Shown piece after piece: positions 1 to 9,000 of a DNA stretch of 20,399 bases. The notes under the pieces are model-generated. The model had not been told where the DNA came from. It did no database searches and worked only from the letters and a program-made list of their open reading frames with translations. The first letter of the stretch is position 1; each line of letters begins with the position of its first letter. A program made the position numbers and the translations under genes. Origin of the DNA: Chloroflexota bacterium (GTDB lineage: Bacteria > Chloroflexota > Anaerolineae > Caldilineales > Caldilineaceae); assembly GCA_003451595.1 (NCBI GenBank), contig DMDA01000097.1:1876-22274 (forward strand), given 5' to 3'.

Positions 1-1968
1 CCACCGCCGGGCGCACCGACCCTCACCTTCACGCTGTATCTGGAACCGGTGTGGTCGACATGGGGACGTCGCTTGCTATTGCTTTTTGCTGAGCTGGGGC
101 TGGCAGTATCGGTGGCGTTGGCGCTCGGTGGGTGGGCGATTGAGCGACAGAACCGGCAGCAGGAACAAACTAACCGAGAGTATGATCGACGTCAAGAACT
201 ATATCTACGTTGGGAGGCGCGTTTGGAGAGCGCGCGCAAATTGTGTGTTGAAAATCTGCTCACGGGGATGGGGCAATTACTCGATATAGAGGAGGAAATT
301 CAGAAAACTCCAGAGCGAGACTGGAAGCTAGACCGTTGGTTACAACAAGTCAAAGATGCACAGGCCATTATCAAGGCCGAATTCGTACGTCCGGATTCAA
401 ATCAAATTGAACAATGCCTAGAACAGATCACACGCCGTCTGGAATCAAAGCAAAGTTTGGCAGCTAACGAACTTGACGCAATAGAGCATCTCTTCAACGA
501 CGAATTTAGCACATCAGATAGAGATAGTGGCAGCCTTAAAGCGCATCTTGAAGCGTTGGGCAAAGAGCGAGATTCTGATACAACATTGAAAGCGGCGAGT
601 TATCTCTACAATCGATTTGAGTATTCACCTGCTGTCCGAAATTTGGTGGTCACCTTGATCAAAGAGTGGTACGACAGCGAATGCGAAAAAAATAGCGCCG
701 ACATAAAAGGCGTTTCATTAGGCGAATTCAGATATTTATTGCACGATCCACGCCTGTTTCATATACCGTCCAAGATACGCACCGATCTCTACAGGTGGCC
801 TGATCTAGGATCATATTTATATCCATGGGCAAATGGTTCAGAAACCAACAAGTTGCGCGCTATGCTATGGAAGACCAGCATAAGCGTAGGTGGCAACCAT
901 GATGATCCCCGATTGGTCAAAATTGATTACGAGTATCCTCATATCTTACAGTACCCTGAAGCTATTGACGCTGACTGCGGTTCGTTCCTTATCTATGCAC
1001 AATTGCACCGAGAATCTCAAGCTGCGCTTCAAAACGAGGATCGACCCAAGAGCCCGGGCCGTCACTCCAGCAGTTTTGCACCATTCCCTGCTTTCGTTGA
1101 CCTGGGAAAAGCAAGCAAATTTCCCACATCGGCGGTGCAATTGTTCTGCCTGCACAGTTACGTACGAGCAGTAAGTGACAGTTGGATTAGGTTATTGGCC
1201 TGCAATCTTGACCTATGGTCAGGATTGCAGAAGTCACAAAAGGAGATGCTTGCAGGTCTACTGATGTTCACCTCGGCGAGTGAGAGCACCCTGCGATATC
1301 GCTTGTTGGAATATTTTCTTAACGAGCAATGTAGGAAACGGGATTTGGGCGCTACTCTATCAGAGTTTGGCGTCTTACATAGAGCAGAGGATGAGATCCG
1401 AATTAGCAAGCTGTCGAACGACATAGAGAAGAACTACCGCAGCGCAAACCTCCCAAACAAACCGGACGAGGACGTATTGACAATGTGGTTGAGTGTACGC
1501 CCACCTTTCTTGACTCATACAGTCATCATAGCTCTCGCAAAACATGATCTTGGGCTTCAATTTGGAGCAAACTCTCTGGATGATGTTGATAGCTTGTCTA
1601 GACACTTGCTTCGTCATAGGGTAATTGTCCATCTAGCCATTGCCAAACTATCTGATATCTCGCAATCCTGGTTATCCACGAGATACAATCTATTGGATTG
1701 CAGATGTTCAAATACTCAACTCAATGATGTCGCAAAAGCTGTACTCGGTGATGATTTATCTTCCGTGATCGCACAGATACTCTCCGAAGGTGATGCTGAC
1801 AAACAAGAGCAAGCTGTAGAGAAAATCCTAGAAGCATCACAGGGATCGCCAGGACGTTTGTGTCATAACCTGTACCAGATATACATTGCAGCTTCGGACA
1901 ACCCAGAGCAAAGACTCACCTTCGAAGTCATCGAGAAAATTCTTCGCACCAATAGCACGTCTGGATGA
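1..1968 (+). CDS. Unrecognised membrane-anchored protein, 5' end outside the window
   Basis: The frame is open from base 1 (first codons read PPPGAPTLTFTLYLEP), with no in-frame stop. The gene therefore probably begins upstream, and the GTG at 49 is only the first start-type codon inside the window. The visible 655 residues contain one strong hydrophobic segment (about window residues 25-47, LLLLFAELGLAVSVALALGG) preceded by two arginines. A charged, Gln/Glu/Arg-rich stretch that looks coiled-coil follows (about residues 48-85), and then a long, mainly helical region without a motif I recognise. The body is much more AT-rich than its neighbours, while the membrane-segment part is not. The stop lies 40 bases before the ATG of the ATPase-winged-helix gene, so the two may be cotranscribed. 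A sensor or anchor subunit for the ATPases downstream is possible but is inference from position only. Confidence 0.75.
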   Translation, partial: PPPGAPTLTFTLYLEPVWSTWGRRLLLLFAELGLAVSVALALGGWAIERQNRQQEQTNREYDRRQELYLRWEARLESARKLCVENLLTGMGQLLDIEEEIQKTPERDWKLDRWLQQVKDAQAIIKAEFVRPDSNQIEQCLEQITRRLESKQSLAANELDAIEHLFNDEFSTSDRDSGSLKAHLEALGKERDSDTTLKAASYLYNRFEYSPAVRNLVVTLIKEWYDSECEKNSADIKGVSLGEFRYLLHDPRLFHIPSKIRTDLYRWPDLGSYLYPWANGSETNKLRAMLWKTSISVGGNHDDPRLVKIDYEYPHILQYPEAIDADCGSFLIYAQLHRESQAALQNEDRPKSPGRHSSSFAPFPAFVDLGKASKFPTSAVQLFCLHSYVRAVSDSWIRLLACNLDLWSGLQKSQKEMLAGLLMFTSASESTLRYRLLEYFLNEQCRKRDLGATLSEFGVLHRAEDEIRISKLSNDIEKNYRSANLPNKPDEDVLTMWLSVRPPFLTHTVIIALAKHDLGLQFGANSLDDVDSLSRHLLRHRVIVHLAIAKLSDISQSWLSTRYNLLDCRCSNTQLNDVAKAVLGDDLSSVIAQILSEGDADKQEQAVEKILEASQGSPGRLCHNLYQIYIAASDNPEQRLTFEVIEKILRTNSTSG

Positions 1969-2008
1969 AGTCCATGCCACCAACTCTATCCTATTGACCG
2001 TTTTCCAG

Positions 2009-3352
2009 ATGGAATACACCTTCACCAATCTGAGCGCCGAATATGAGGGCGAATGGCTATCCGCCGTCTATGTCGAACCGGCGAATTTCAGCGCCATCGC
2101 CAGCATGCGCTCTATGATCATCGCTGGCGAAAGCGGCGCCGGCAAGAGTGCATTACGCACCATTTTGGTGCAACGCAGCAGTGACAAGACAGGGCCACAC
2201 TACCTGGCCGTCGAATGGCACTTTGCGCCTACGCTGGAACCACTGCACGGCAGCCAGCTTGTACGCGCCTACGCGCAACAAGTGCTCACAGCTTGCGCCG
2301 AATCCCTGTTACGCATCATCGTCCAGTGGTCGCTGCGCTTTACCGCTGCCCCTGCGTGGGTGCGCCTCGCCTGCTTCGACTTCATCCGCAATGCGCTTGG
2401 TCCTGCACTCGAACGCAGTATGTCACGCTCAGCGCGTGAAGCCACGCCTGAGGCAACAGCGATTCTCCAGGCGCTGCGTGAGCACACACCCCTGGCGCCA
2501 ACCTTCGACCCGCTCCAGGATGTCATCACTGAACTGGCCGAAATTGCGCGCGAACTGGGCATGACTGGTGTATGGGTGCTCGTGGATCGCCTGGAACCCT
2601 GGCTCAGCGCCGACGCCAACCAGACCGCCGAAGCCTTCCGCTCTTTGCTCGAAACATTGACGCTCCTGGAGACGCCAGGGTTTGCCTTCAAGATTTTTGC
2701 GCCGCCGGAATTGCAGGCCAGGTTGAGCGGCGTCAGCGGTCTGGGGCGTCGCCGCCTCGACTTGCTGACTCTGACCTGGCAGGCTGACAAGCTGCAGGAG
2801 ATCGTCAATGCGCGACTGCGCTTGCTGTTGGGTCGGGCTGACATCGATGTCGCCTCCCTATGCGAATCGCCGTTGTTGCTGGAGCGGCTACACCAATTTG
2901 GCGGGGCTTATCCGCGCAGCTGGTTGGAGTTGACGCGACCCTTTGCCGAAGCGGCGTTGGCGACGCCCAACACATTGCCACTCACGGCGCAGCAATGCCT
3001 CGAACTGCATCGGCGGCATCCTCCCTACCTGCGCATGAACCTATCCACCAACCAGGCATTTATCGGTGAGCGCGAGTTGAGCGACCTATCCCCAACCGCG
3101 CGGCGCCTGCTGCGCTTTTTGTACCAGCAACAGGGACGCATCGTCTCCCGCGCCGAACTCTACTTCTGCGGCCATCGCAATCTCCCCGCAGTGCCGGCAG
3201 GGGCCGAGCTAGGCTTCGACGGCAGCGACGATTGGACGGCGCAGCTCGACACAGCGCTGTGGCGCCTGCGCAAACAGGTGGAGCCAGACCCGCGCGCACC
3301 GCTGTACATCGTCACCACACCAACCGGCGTGCGGCTGCAGAATGTGCGCTGA
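2009..3352 (+). CDS. P-loop ATPase with C-terminal OmpR/PhoB-type winged helix
   Basis: A 447-residue protein. The P-loop is GESGAGKS (residues 40-47) and the Walker B strand is VWVLVDRLE (188-196). A region with TLTWQADKLQEIVNARL (254-270) resembles the equivalent part of the next ATPase. Residues 342-447 match the OmpR/PhoB (Trans_reg_C) fold: LSPTARRLLRFLYQQQGRIVSRAEL, then the recognition-helix stretch DTALWRLRKQVEPDP, then the terminal hairpin YIVTTPTGVRL. This suggests an ATP-controlled DNA-binding regulator in the cytoplasm. I chose ATG 2009 because the open frame from 1886 overlaps the previous gene and its extra 41 residues look out-of-frame. No clear Shine-Dalgarno precedes 2009, so translational coupling to the upstream gene is possible. 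The usual OmpR arrangement has a receiver domain at the N-terminus; here an ATPase takes that place. The ATPase and winged helix are clear, but target and trigger are unknown. Confidence 0.88.
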   Translation: MEYTFTNLSAEYEGEWLSAVYVEPANFSAIASMRSMIIAGESGAGKSALRTILVQRSSDKTGPHYLAVEWHFAPTLEPLHGSQLVRAYAQQVLTACAESLLRIIVQWSLRFTAAPAWVRLACFDFIRNALGPALERSMSRSAREATPEATAILQALREHTPLAPTFDPLQDVITELAEIARELGMTGVWVLVDRLEPWLSADANQTAEAFRSLLETLTLLETPGFAFKIFAPPELQARLSGVSGLGRRRLDLLTLTWQADKLQEIVNARLRLLLGRADIDVASLCESPLLLERLHQFGGAYPRSWLELTRPFAEAALATPNTLPLTAQQCLELHRRHPPYLRMNLSTNQAFIGERELSDLSPTARRLLRFLYQQQGRIVSRAELYFCGHRNLPAVPAGAELGFDGSDDWTAQLDTALWRLRKQVEPDPRAPLYIVTTPTGVRLQNVR

Positions 3353-3369
3353 AAGCGCCAATACATCAT

Positions 3370-3397
3370 GGTGAGCGATTGGTGAGTTGTCGGTGTG
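3370..3397 (+). promoter_or_regulatory. Three direct repeats with 11-bp period, candidate winged-helix operator
   Basis: GGTGAG occurs at 3370-3375 and again at 3381-3386, and GGTGTG at 3392-3397, each exactly 11 bp after the last. The first two are each preceded by T (TGGTGAG). The array lies in the gap between the ATPase-winged-helix gene and the ATPase operon it precedes. A matching pair with the same spacing stands at 10807-10823. An 11-bp direct repeat is the known target geometry of PhoB/OmpR-type regulators. Binding by the adjacent winged-helix ATPase is inference. Confidence 0.5.
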
Positions 3398-3431
3398 TGA
3401 TCTGGTCATAGGCAGCGCCCCCATCCCATGC

Positions 3432-3437
3432 TACAAT
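3432..3437 (+). promoter_or_regulatory. Candidate -10 box for the ATPase operon
   Basis: TACAAT matches five of six consensus -10 positions and lies about 100 bases before the ATG at 3535, downstream of the 11-bp repeats. No good -35 is seen at 17 bp (TAGGCA at 3409-3414). That would fit an activator-dependent promoter but equally a chance match. Confidence 0.35.
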
Positions 3438-3534
3438 TACAAGTCGTAACTTCGGTGACCAGCGCTCCTGACTGTCTGCATTCACCTATCACGCATCGCT
3501 GACGCTGTGCACTACCACAGCTGAGGGAATGTTT

Positions 3535-4749
3535 ATGTTACTTCAAGCGAATCCAGCCATCAATATCTCAACGGATTGGTGGCGCGCGCTGGGGTTTCGC
3601 TTTGACCCTTTTCAGCATCTGGAGGCTTCAGCCGATCCCCACCTGATCGAGTATATGGTTGGGCACGAAGTCTTCGCGGCTGCCTGGGACGCCACGCCGT
3701 CGCTGCTGTTCGCACCGCCTGGCGGAGGCAAGACCGCAATGCGCCTCTACACAGAACGCGCCTGTTGGTCGAGTTTCGGCCCCCGTCATCCATTTCCAAT
3801 CGTCCACACGCCGGTGCTGGGAGAAATGGACGCAACCGCATTGCCGCTCGCGCACCACTGCCAGCGGCTTGTGCGCGCCGCTGCACGTAGCCTGCTATTG
3901 GGGCTGACGATCCAGCCAGAGCGCCTGCTCGACTGTCGGCCCGCTAACCGTGCACGCGTGGTGAGCATGCTCGCCGTCTTGCCGCGCCCGCTGCGCTTCT
4001 ATACCGACATACTACGCACCACCGGCCGGGCGACGGCGCTGGCGCCGCTCTTGGGCAAAGCGACCTGGTTTGGCGCTGGCAGTGAGGTCAGCACCAAGAA
4101 ACTGCACGCGCTGGCAGAGGCGCTCGACGATCCGGGCATACAGCCGCCGCCCGCTCCGGTCGAGGCCTGCGCCCACTTTGCGGAAGTTTGTGATCTGTTA
4201 CTGACTGTGCTTGGCTATCGGGCGATCTTCGTGCTGATCGACGGCGTCGATGCGCTGCCGGAAAGCGCCCACGATGCCACCGTTGGGGCGCGCTGGCTGC
4301 ATTCACTGCTGAGCAATGGAGAACAATGGGCTGCCCAGAACATCTTCCTCAAGGGTTTCTTGCCCACCGACTACGCCGACCTGCTGGCGCCCATCTGCCC
4401 GCGCCGCGTGTTTGCCCAGACTAGCATCCAATGGGGCGTCGAGTCGCTGGCAGAACTGCTCCGGCGGCGCGTCGCCGTGGCCAGCGGCGGCGCCTTCGGC
4501 AGCCTGGACGCCATTAGCAGCCCGGCGCTGCGCGATGTGGAGACCTTAATCGCCAGGCGCGTGCCGCTGCTGCCACGTGAGGCGATCGTCTTTGTGCACA
4601 CGTTGCTGAAGTGCGCTGTCAGCTCCTGTATAACGGGGGTGGTCATGGTGGAGTCTGAACACCTGGATGCAACCACAGCCTGGTATCAACTTGACAGCGA
4701 CCGGCTCGACCTCAATGCGCTGGCGGCAACGCTGGCGTATACGCGCTAA
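3535..4749 (+). CDS. P-loop ATPase, related to the preceding ATPase but without winged helix
   Basis: A 404-residue protein. The P-loop is APPGGGKT (residues 60-67), and Walker B is IFVLIDGVD (231-239). The N-terminal stretch (FRFDPFQHLEASADPHLIEYMV, then a short gap before the P-loop) follows a pattern I associate with bacterial ORC/CDC6-like or STAND-like ATPases of multi-gene signalling and conflict loci; that family assignment is from memory and tentative. The region after Walker B (IQWGVESLAELLRRRV, 298-313) parallels the previous gene product, suggesting paralogues. ATG 3535 is preferred over ATG 3529 because GAGGGA at 3523-3528 lies 6 bases before 3535 but directly abuts 3529. It is the first gene of a three-gene run: the next starts 19 bases after its stop. 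No effector or repeat domain is seen. Confidence 0.85.
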   Translation: MLLQANPAINISTDWWRALGFRFDPFQHLEASADPHLIEYMVGHEVFAAAWDATPSLLFAPPGGGKTAMRLYTERACWSSFGPRHPFPIVHTPVLGEMDATALPLAHHCQRLVRAAARSLLLGLTIQPERLLDCRPANRARVVSMLAVLPRPLRFYTDILRTTGRATALAPLLGKATWFGAGSEVSTKKLHALAEALDDPGIQPPPAPVEACAHFAEVCDLLLTVLGYRAIFVLIDGVDALPESAHDATVGARWLHSLLSNGEQWAAQNIFLKGFLPTDYADLLAPICPRRVFAQTSIQWGVESLAELLRRRVAVASGGAFGSLDAISSPALRDVETLIARRVPLLPREAIVFVHTLLKCAVSSCITGVVMVESEHLDATTAWYQLDSDRLDLNALAATLAYTR

Positions 4750-4768
4750 TCGCACCTGTGAGGCATTT

Positions 4769-6028
4769 ATGGAGAAGCCGCAACCCGCCTATCGCCCCGA
4801 GTTATTCGTCAACCATGCAGACGAGATCGAGCTTGTAGAACAGGCGGTTCGAGAGGCACTCGCACGGAAGCCAAGACGGACGCGCGCGATCACCTTCTAC
4901 GGCGAACGCGGCAGCGGTAAAACGTGGCTGTCACGCCATCTGGGCACGGCGCTACCGCATCCACCCGATGTCCAAGCGCAGGCAAAACGCGTCAAGGTGC
5001 TGACGCTCTTTTTGGCGCCGCCCAAGGCCGAGCTGGACGCCAACGCTTCGCAACAGCACCAACATTGCTATTTTTACGAAGCATCTTCTGCATCCTGTCA
5101 GTCGCCAGACCAGATCGTATTGGAGATGCTGCACTGGGTCTGCCAACGGTGGGAAGTAACTTACGACGAGCAGGCAAGCGCCGCCGACCTGATCTACTGG
5201 TTGGGGCGTGACCTGCCGCAGCACGATGGCGTTGCCTTCGTGCTGATCGTCGACTCCGTCTTCGAGTTTGGCAAGGGCAACGAACGGCTGCCTTTGCTGG
5301 AGGACCAACTACTGACGCCGGTCGCCTCTCTGGACAACGGGCTGGTAGTGATGACCGGGCGCGGCGCACCCTTTCCCTGGCGGTCGGTGCCGCTGCGCCA
5401 GGAGAGCGTGGAAAAGGTGCTGCCGCCCTTTCACGCACAAGACGTAGGCGAACAGCTCGCGCGCTGCGCCTTCCTCGCCGACCCCGCACGCGCGGCGCGG
5501 ATTCACGCCCTGGGCGGCGGCTATCCACTCAACACCCACGTGTTAGGGCAGGCCGACCCGCCGGAGGCCGAGTTGGAGGAGTTGGTGGACGCGCTGCTCG
5601 ATTTTGTCCAGAGTGGCGTGCAGAGGAGTGTCCGTGAGGCGCTAGAGGCGTTGTGTGTGCTCGATCGCTTTCGCGAACGCGAGATCGCCATCATGATGGC
5701 GCGCCACCGCGCCGAGTCTAATGGCGAGGAGCGATCGGAGGGGCTATCGATGGAGGACGCACGCAGTGTGCGCGACCTGCTGCTGGACAACTATCTGATG
5801 CGCTGGCAGGGCGCTGGCTACGTGATCAACGAGTCGGTGCGCGTGGCCTATCGCAGCTACCTGCAATACCATAAGCCAACGCTCTTTGCTGCATTGGGAT
5901 GCCGGGCTATCGAGATGTATCGAACATGGTCTGAGAATTACCCCAATGCCGAGATGTACTATCGTCGGCAAGCAGAACAACTAGGGGCACTGCTTGCCTC
6001 CGTCAACGCCCTGCACCAATCACAATGA
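4769..6028 (+). CDS. STAND-like P-loop NTPase
   Basis: A 419-residue protein. It begins with a helix containing ELFVNHADEIELVEQAV, the usual lead-in of AAA_16/STAND NTPases. The P-loop is GERGSGKT (residues 45-52), Walker B is FVLIVDSVFE (157-166), and a sensor-like strand GLVVMTGRG follows (191-199). The C-terminal half contains a probable helical and winged-helix-like segment (REALEALCVLDRFREREIAIMM) typical of the region after a STAND ATPase core. The start is ATG 4769, with GTGAGG at 4758-4763 five bases before it; longer frames from 4667 overlap the previous gene and are unlikely. It ends 10 bases before the next start. The NTPase identity is clear; the ligand and partner proteins are unknown. 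Confidence 0.85.
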   Translation: MEKPQPAYRPELFVNHADEIELVEQAVREALARKPRRTRAITFYGERGSGKTWLSRHLGTALPHPPDVQAQAKRVKVLTLFLAPPKAELDANASQQHQHCYFYEASSASCQSPDQIVLEMLHWVCQRWEVTYDEQASAADLIYWLGRDLPQHDGVAFVLIVDSVFEFGKGNERLPLLEDQLLTPVASLDNGLVVMTGRGAPFPWRSVPLRQESVEKVLPPFHAQDVGEQLARCAFLADPARAARIHALGGGYPLNTHVLGQADPPEAELEELVDALLDFVQSGVQRSVREALEALCVLDRFREREIAIMMARHRAESNGEERSEGLSMEDARSVRDLLLDNYLMRWQGAGYVINESVRVAYRSYLQYHKPTLFAALGCRAIEMYRTWSENYPNAEMYYRRQAEQLGALLASVNALHQSQ

Positions 6029-6038
6029 GGTGATTTGT

Positions 6039-9000
6039 ATGATGTTCGCTACCACAAGAAACCCCACCGATTTTGTCGGCGCACAACGCACCGCTGACCT
6101 GGTAGGGCGGGACGAAGAAATGCGGCGGATCACCGCCCTGCTGGCGACGGCGCGCAATCTGCCGCGCGTGATCGCCGTCACCGCCGACGGCGGCATCGGC
6201 AAGACGCGCCTGTTGCAAGAAGCGGTGGCACGCGCCAGCGCTCAGGGATCGTTCGACGTTGCCACCGGGCTGATCGATCTCTATCACATGCCGACGCACA
6301 CCGAAAATGGCCTGGCGGACGCCATCCACCGCGTGTTGCGTCCCGACGATAAACGCTTTGCCGACTATGGGAAGGAACGCCGGCAACTGCAGCAGCTGCG
6401 CCTGACCGGGGAAGTCGCCGGCGTGGAGGAGCAGCGACAGAAGGCGCTCAAAGCGTTCGACGACGACATGACGAGCCTGGCGAAAACGCGCCCGGTGGTG
6501 CTGGCGCTCGACACCGCCGAATGCCTAGTCTATGATCGCGCCCTGCACCCCACGAATCCACGCCAGATCGCCCAGGCCTTCACCTGGCTCTGCACGCACC
6601 TGACTGTGTGGCGCAACGTTATCGTGCTCTTTGCCGGTCGTCCGGCCGTGCTCCCTTTGCTCAACCAGATGGAGCGCATCTATCGCCTCAACGTCGAACG
6701 TGTCACGTTGCCGCCGCTTGAGAGCGATGCCTGCGTGCACTACTTCACAGCGGTGGAAGCTGTGACGCGCGCAGCGGGCGATGTCACGCGCGCTGATTTT
6801 CTTGCGCGTCTGCCGGAAGAGGAGCGGCGCCGAGCTGGCCGCTTGGCAGAAGGGCGCCCGGTGCTGTTGGCGCTGCTGGTCGACCTGCTTTCCAATGCCA
6901 GCGTCACTACAATCAAGGGGCTGTTCGATCAGGTGGAAGAGATTGCCCAGGCGGACGCGCACGGTTCGCTACGCCATCAGCTGGAGGCTGCACTCATCAG
7001 GCGGCTCAAGGAAGCGCCTGGACAGATAGGCGACACCGTGGAAATGCTGGGGCGTGCGCGCAAGGGCGTCGATCGTGAGTTGGCGGGCAAACTGTTGGGT
7101 ATTCGGACGCAATACGAACGGGAAGCCTTCCTACGCCTAAACGAAGTCAAGCCCATGTCCTTCGTCAAGGTGCGCCCGGAAGACGAGCGCGTCTTTCTCC
7201 ACGACGAAATGTATGACATCCTGGAGCGCGCGCTCTATCAAACGCCAGAAGACGAGGTCGCCGCCGCCAGCGCGCGTGATACGATCTTCAAGCACTATCA
7301 GGAACGCATCGACGCCATGGCCGCCAGACTGTCGAAATTTTGGGAGCCGGTGGAGATGGAGGGGTTCGGGCGCATCGACCTGGAAGAGCTGGTGCAACTC
7401 ACCAGCGAGCGCACCGACCTGCTGGTGGAGATGCTCTACTACCGTCTCCGCCAGCGGCCCGACCGGGGGCTGCTGCGCTACTATCGCTATATGCACGAAG
7501 CCATCCACTCCGGCGATGTGCTGTTCGATATGCAGTTGCAGGCAGAGGTGATGGCTTTCCTCGGAGAACAGGGCGACAAAATCGGGGAGATCAATCGGCG
7601 TCTCGCGCACGGTTTGCTTGCGATTCATCCTGTACTGCGCCTGTGGGCCAATCAGGACTATCACACCACGACAGCGGCGGCGGCGCAGATTCGCATGACG
7701 GAAGAAGAGACCTTGAACGGCGCTGCCCCACACGCCGCCGCCATCATGGACGCCTGGCTTGCCTACGCGCTGGTCTATCAGGGTTCCGAGAGCGCCATGT
7801 CGGCCGCTGAGCAGTCGCTGCTTCAGACGCTCGCACGGCTCGCAACCTGGGAAGAGCAGCCACAGCCGGGCGACTTGCCACACACCGACGTCACCAAATG
7901 GCTGAGCAAAGCCATGCGCGCCTTTGCCTTGCGCATTCTGGGCTATCTGGAATGGGGTCGCGGCAAGATGGGCGCAGCGATCGAGCGTTCCAGCCAGGCC
8001 GCGCAGTTGTGGCGTGAGTTGAATCTGGCCGTCGAGCGCGCCACCACTCTCAATGACATGGGCTTTGCAATGTCGGAGGAAGGACTGTATGCCGACGCTC
8101 GCGCATTGGTGGAGGATGCGCTGGACATTCGGCGGGGATTAGGGCCGCGTTCGCCGGTCGCGCTGAGCCTCAACACGCTGGCGCTCATCGAGATTCATGA
8201 AGGCCACTATCACAAAGCCATCGATTTGGCGAACCGGGCGCTGGCCATCTTCCGCGCCCTTCGCGATGAGCGCGGCATCGGCCTGGCGCTGATCGCCCTC
8301 TCCGAAGCGACGCGTCGCTCCATCGACGATCTGCCAGAAAGCCAGTACGAAGGACGGGTGGCGCAGCTGCGCAAGGCGCGCGACCATGCGCGCGAAGCGG
8401 CGGACATCTTCCAAAATCTGGGGGAGAAGATCCGCCAGGCGGAAGCGCTGCTGGAAGTCGGTTGCGCCTGCCGCGACTGGGTGGAGCAGCTTGTGAAGCG
8501 TCAGAGTCTGGCGGATTCCAGAGATGCCCTGATCGAGGAAAGCGAAAAAGCGCTGTGGCAGACTTACGAGACAACCGCCGGTGTTTTCCCGCGCTATCAA
8601 TTGGACGCCATGGTCGTTCTAGCCTGGCTGGGCTTGTACGCAGGGCGCGAAGACATCCGCAGCAAGGCTGAACGAACCGCCGAGGCGCTGATCGGCGACG
8701 ATTACCGCTTGCGCCCTGGTCAGCCCAAACCCGCCATCGTCGATCAGGATGCAGAGCAGAAGGTGCTCTGGCCGGAAATTGGCAAACTCTACGCACAGCG
8801 CGGCCATCAATTGTTTGCACGCTACATAAAAGAGGAAAATGAGGAAGATAGAGACAGAGCAGTGCTGCAGCAGTTGGCCCAGAACTATTGGCTGGGACTG
8901 CAATACAGCATCTTCTACACCGAAGACTATCACAATTTACGCCGTGAGAAGGATCGCATCTATCGGGCGCTCAAGAAATTGACCGATCGCGAGCTAAACG

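Noticed and set aside
1886..2008. Longer N-terminus of the ATPase-winged-helix protein from the ATG at 1886
   Set aside because: It overlaps the previous gene by 83 bases, and the added residues look like out-of-frame translation of the AT-rich gene end. The ATPase lead-in begins naturally at 2009.
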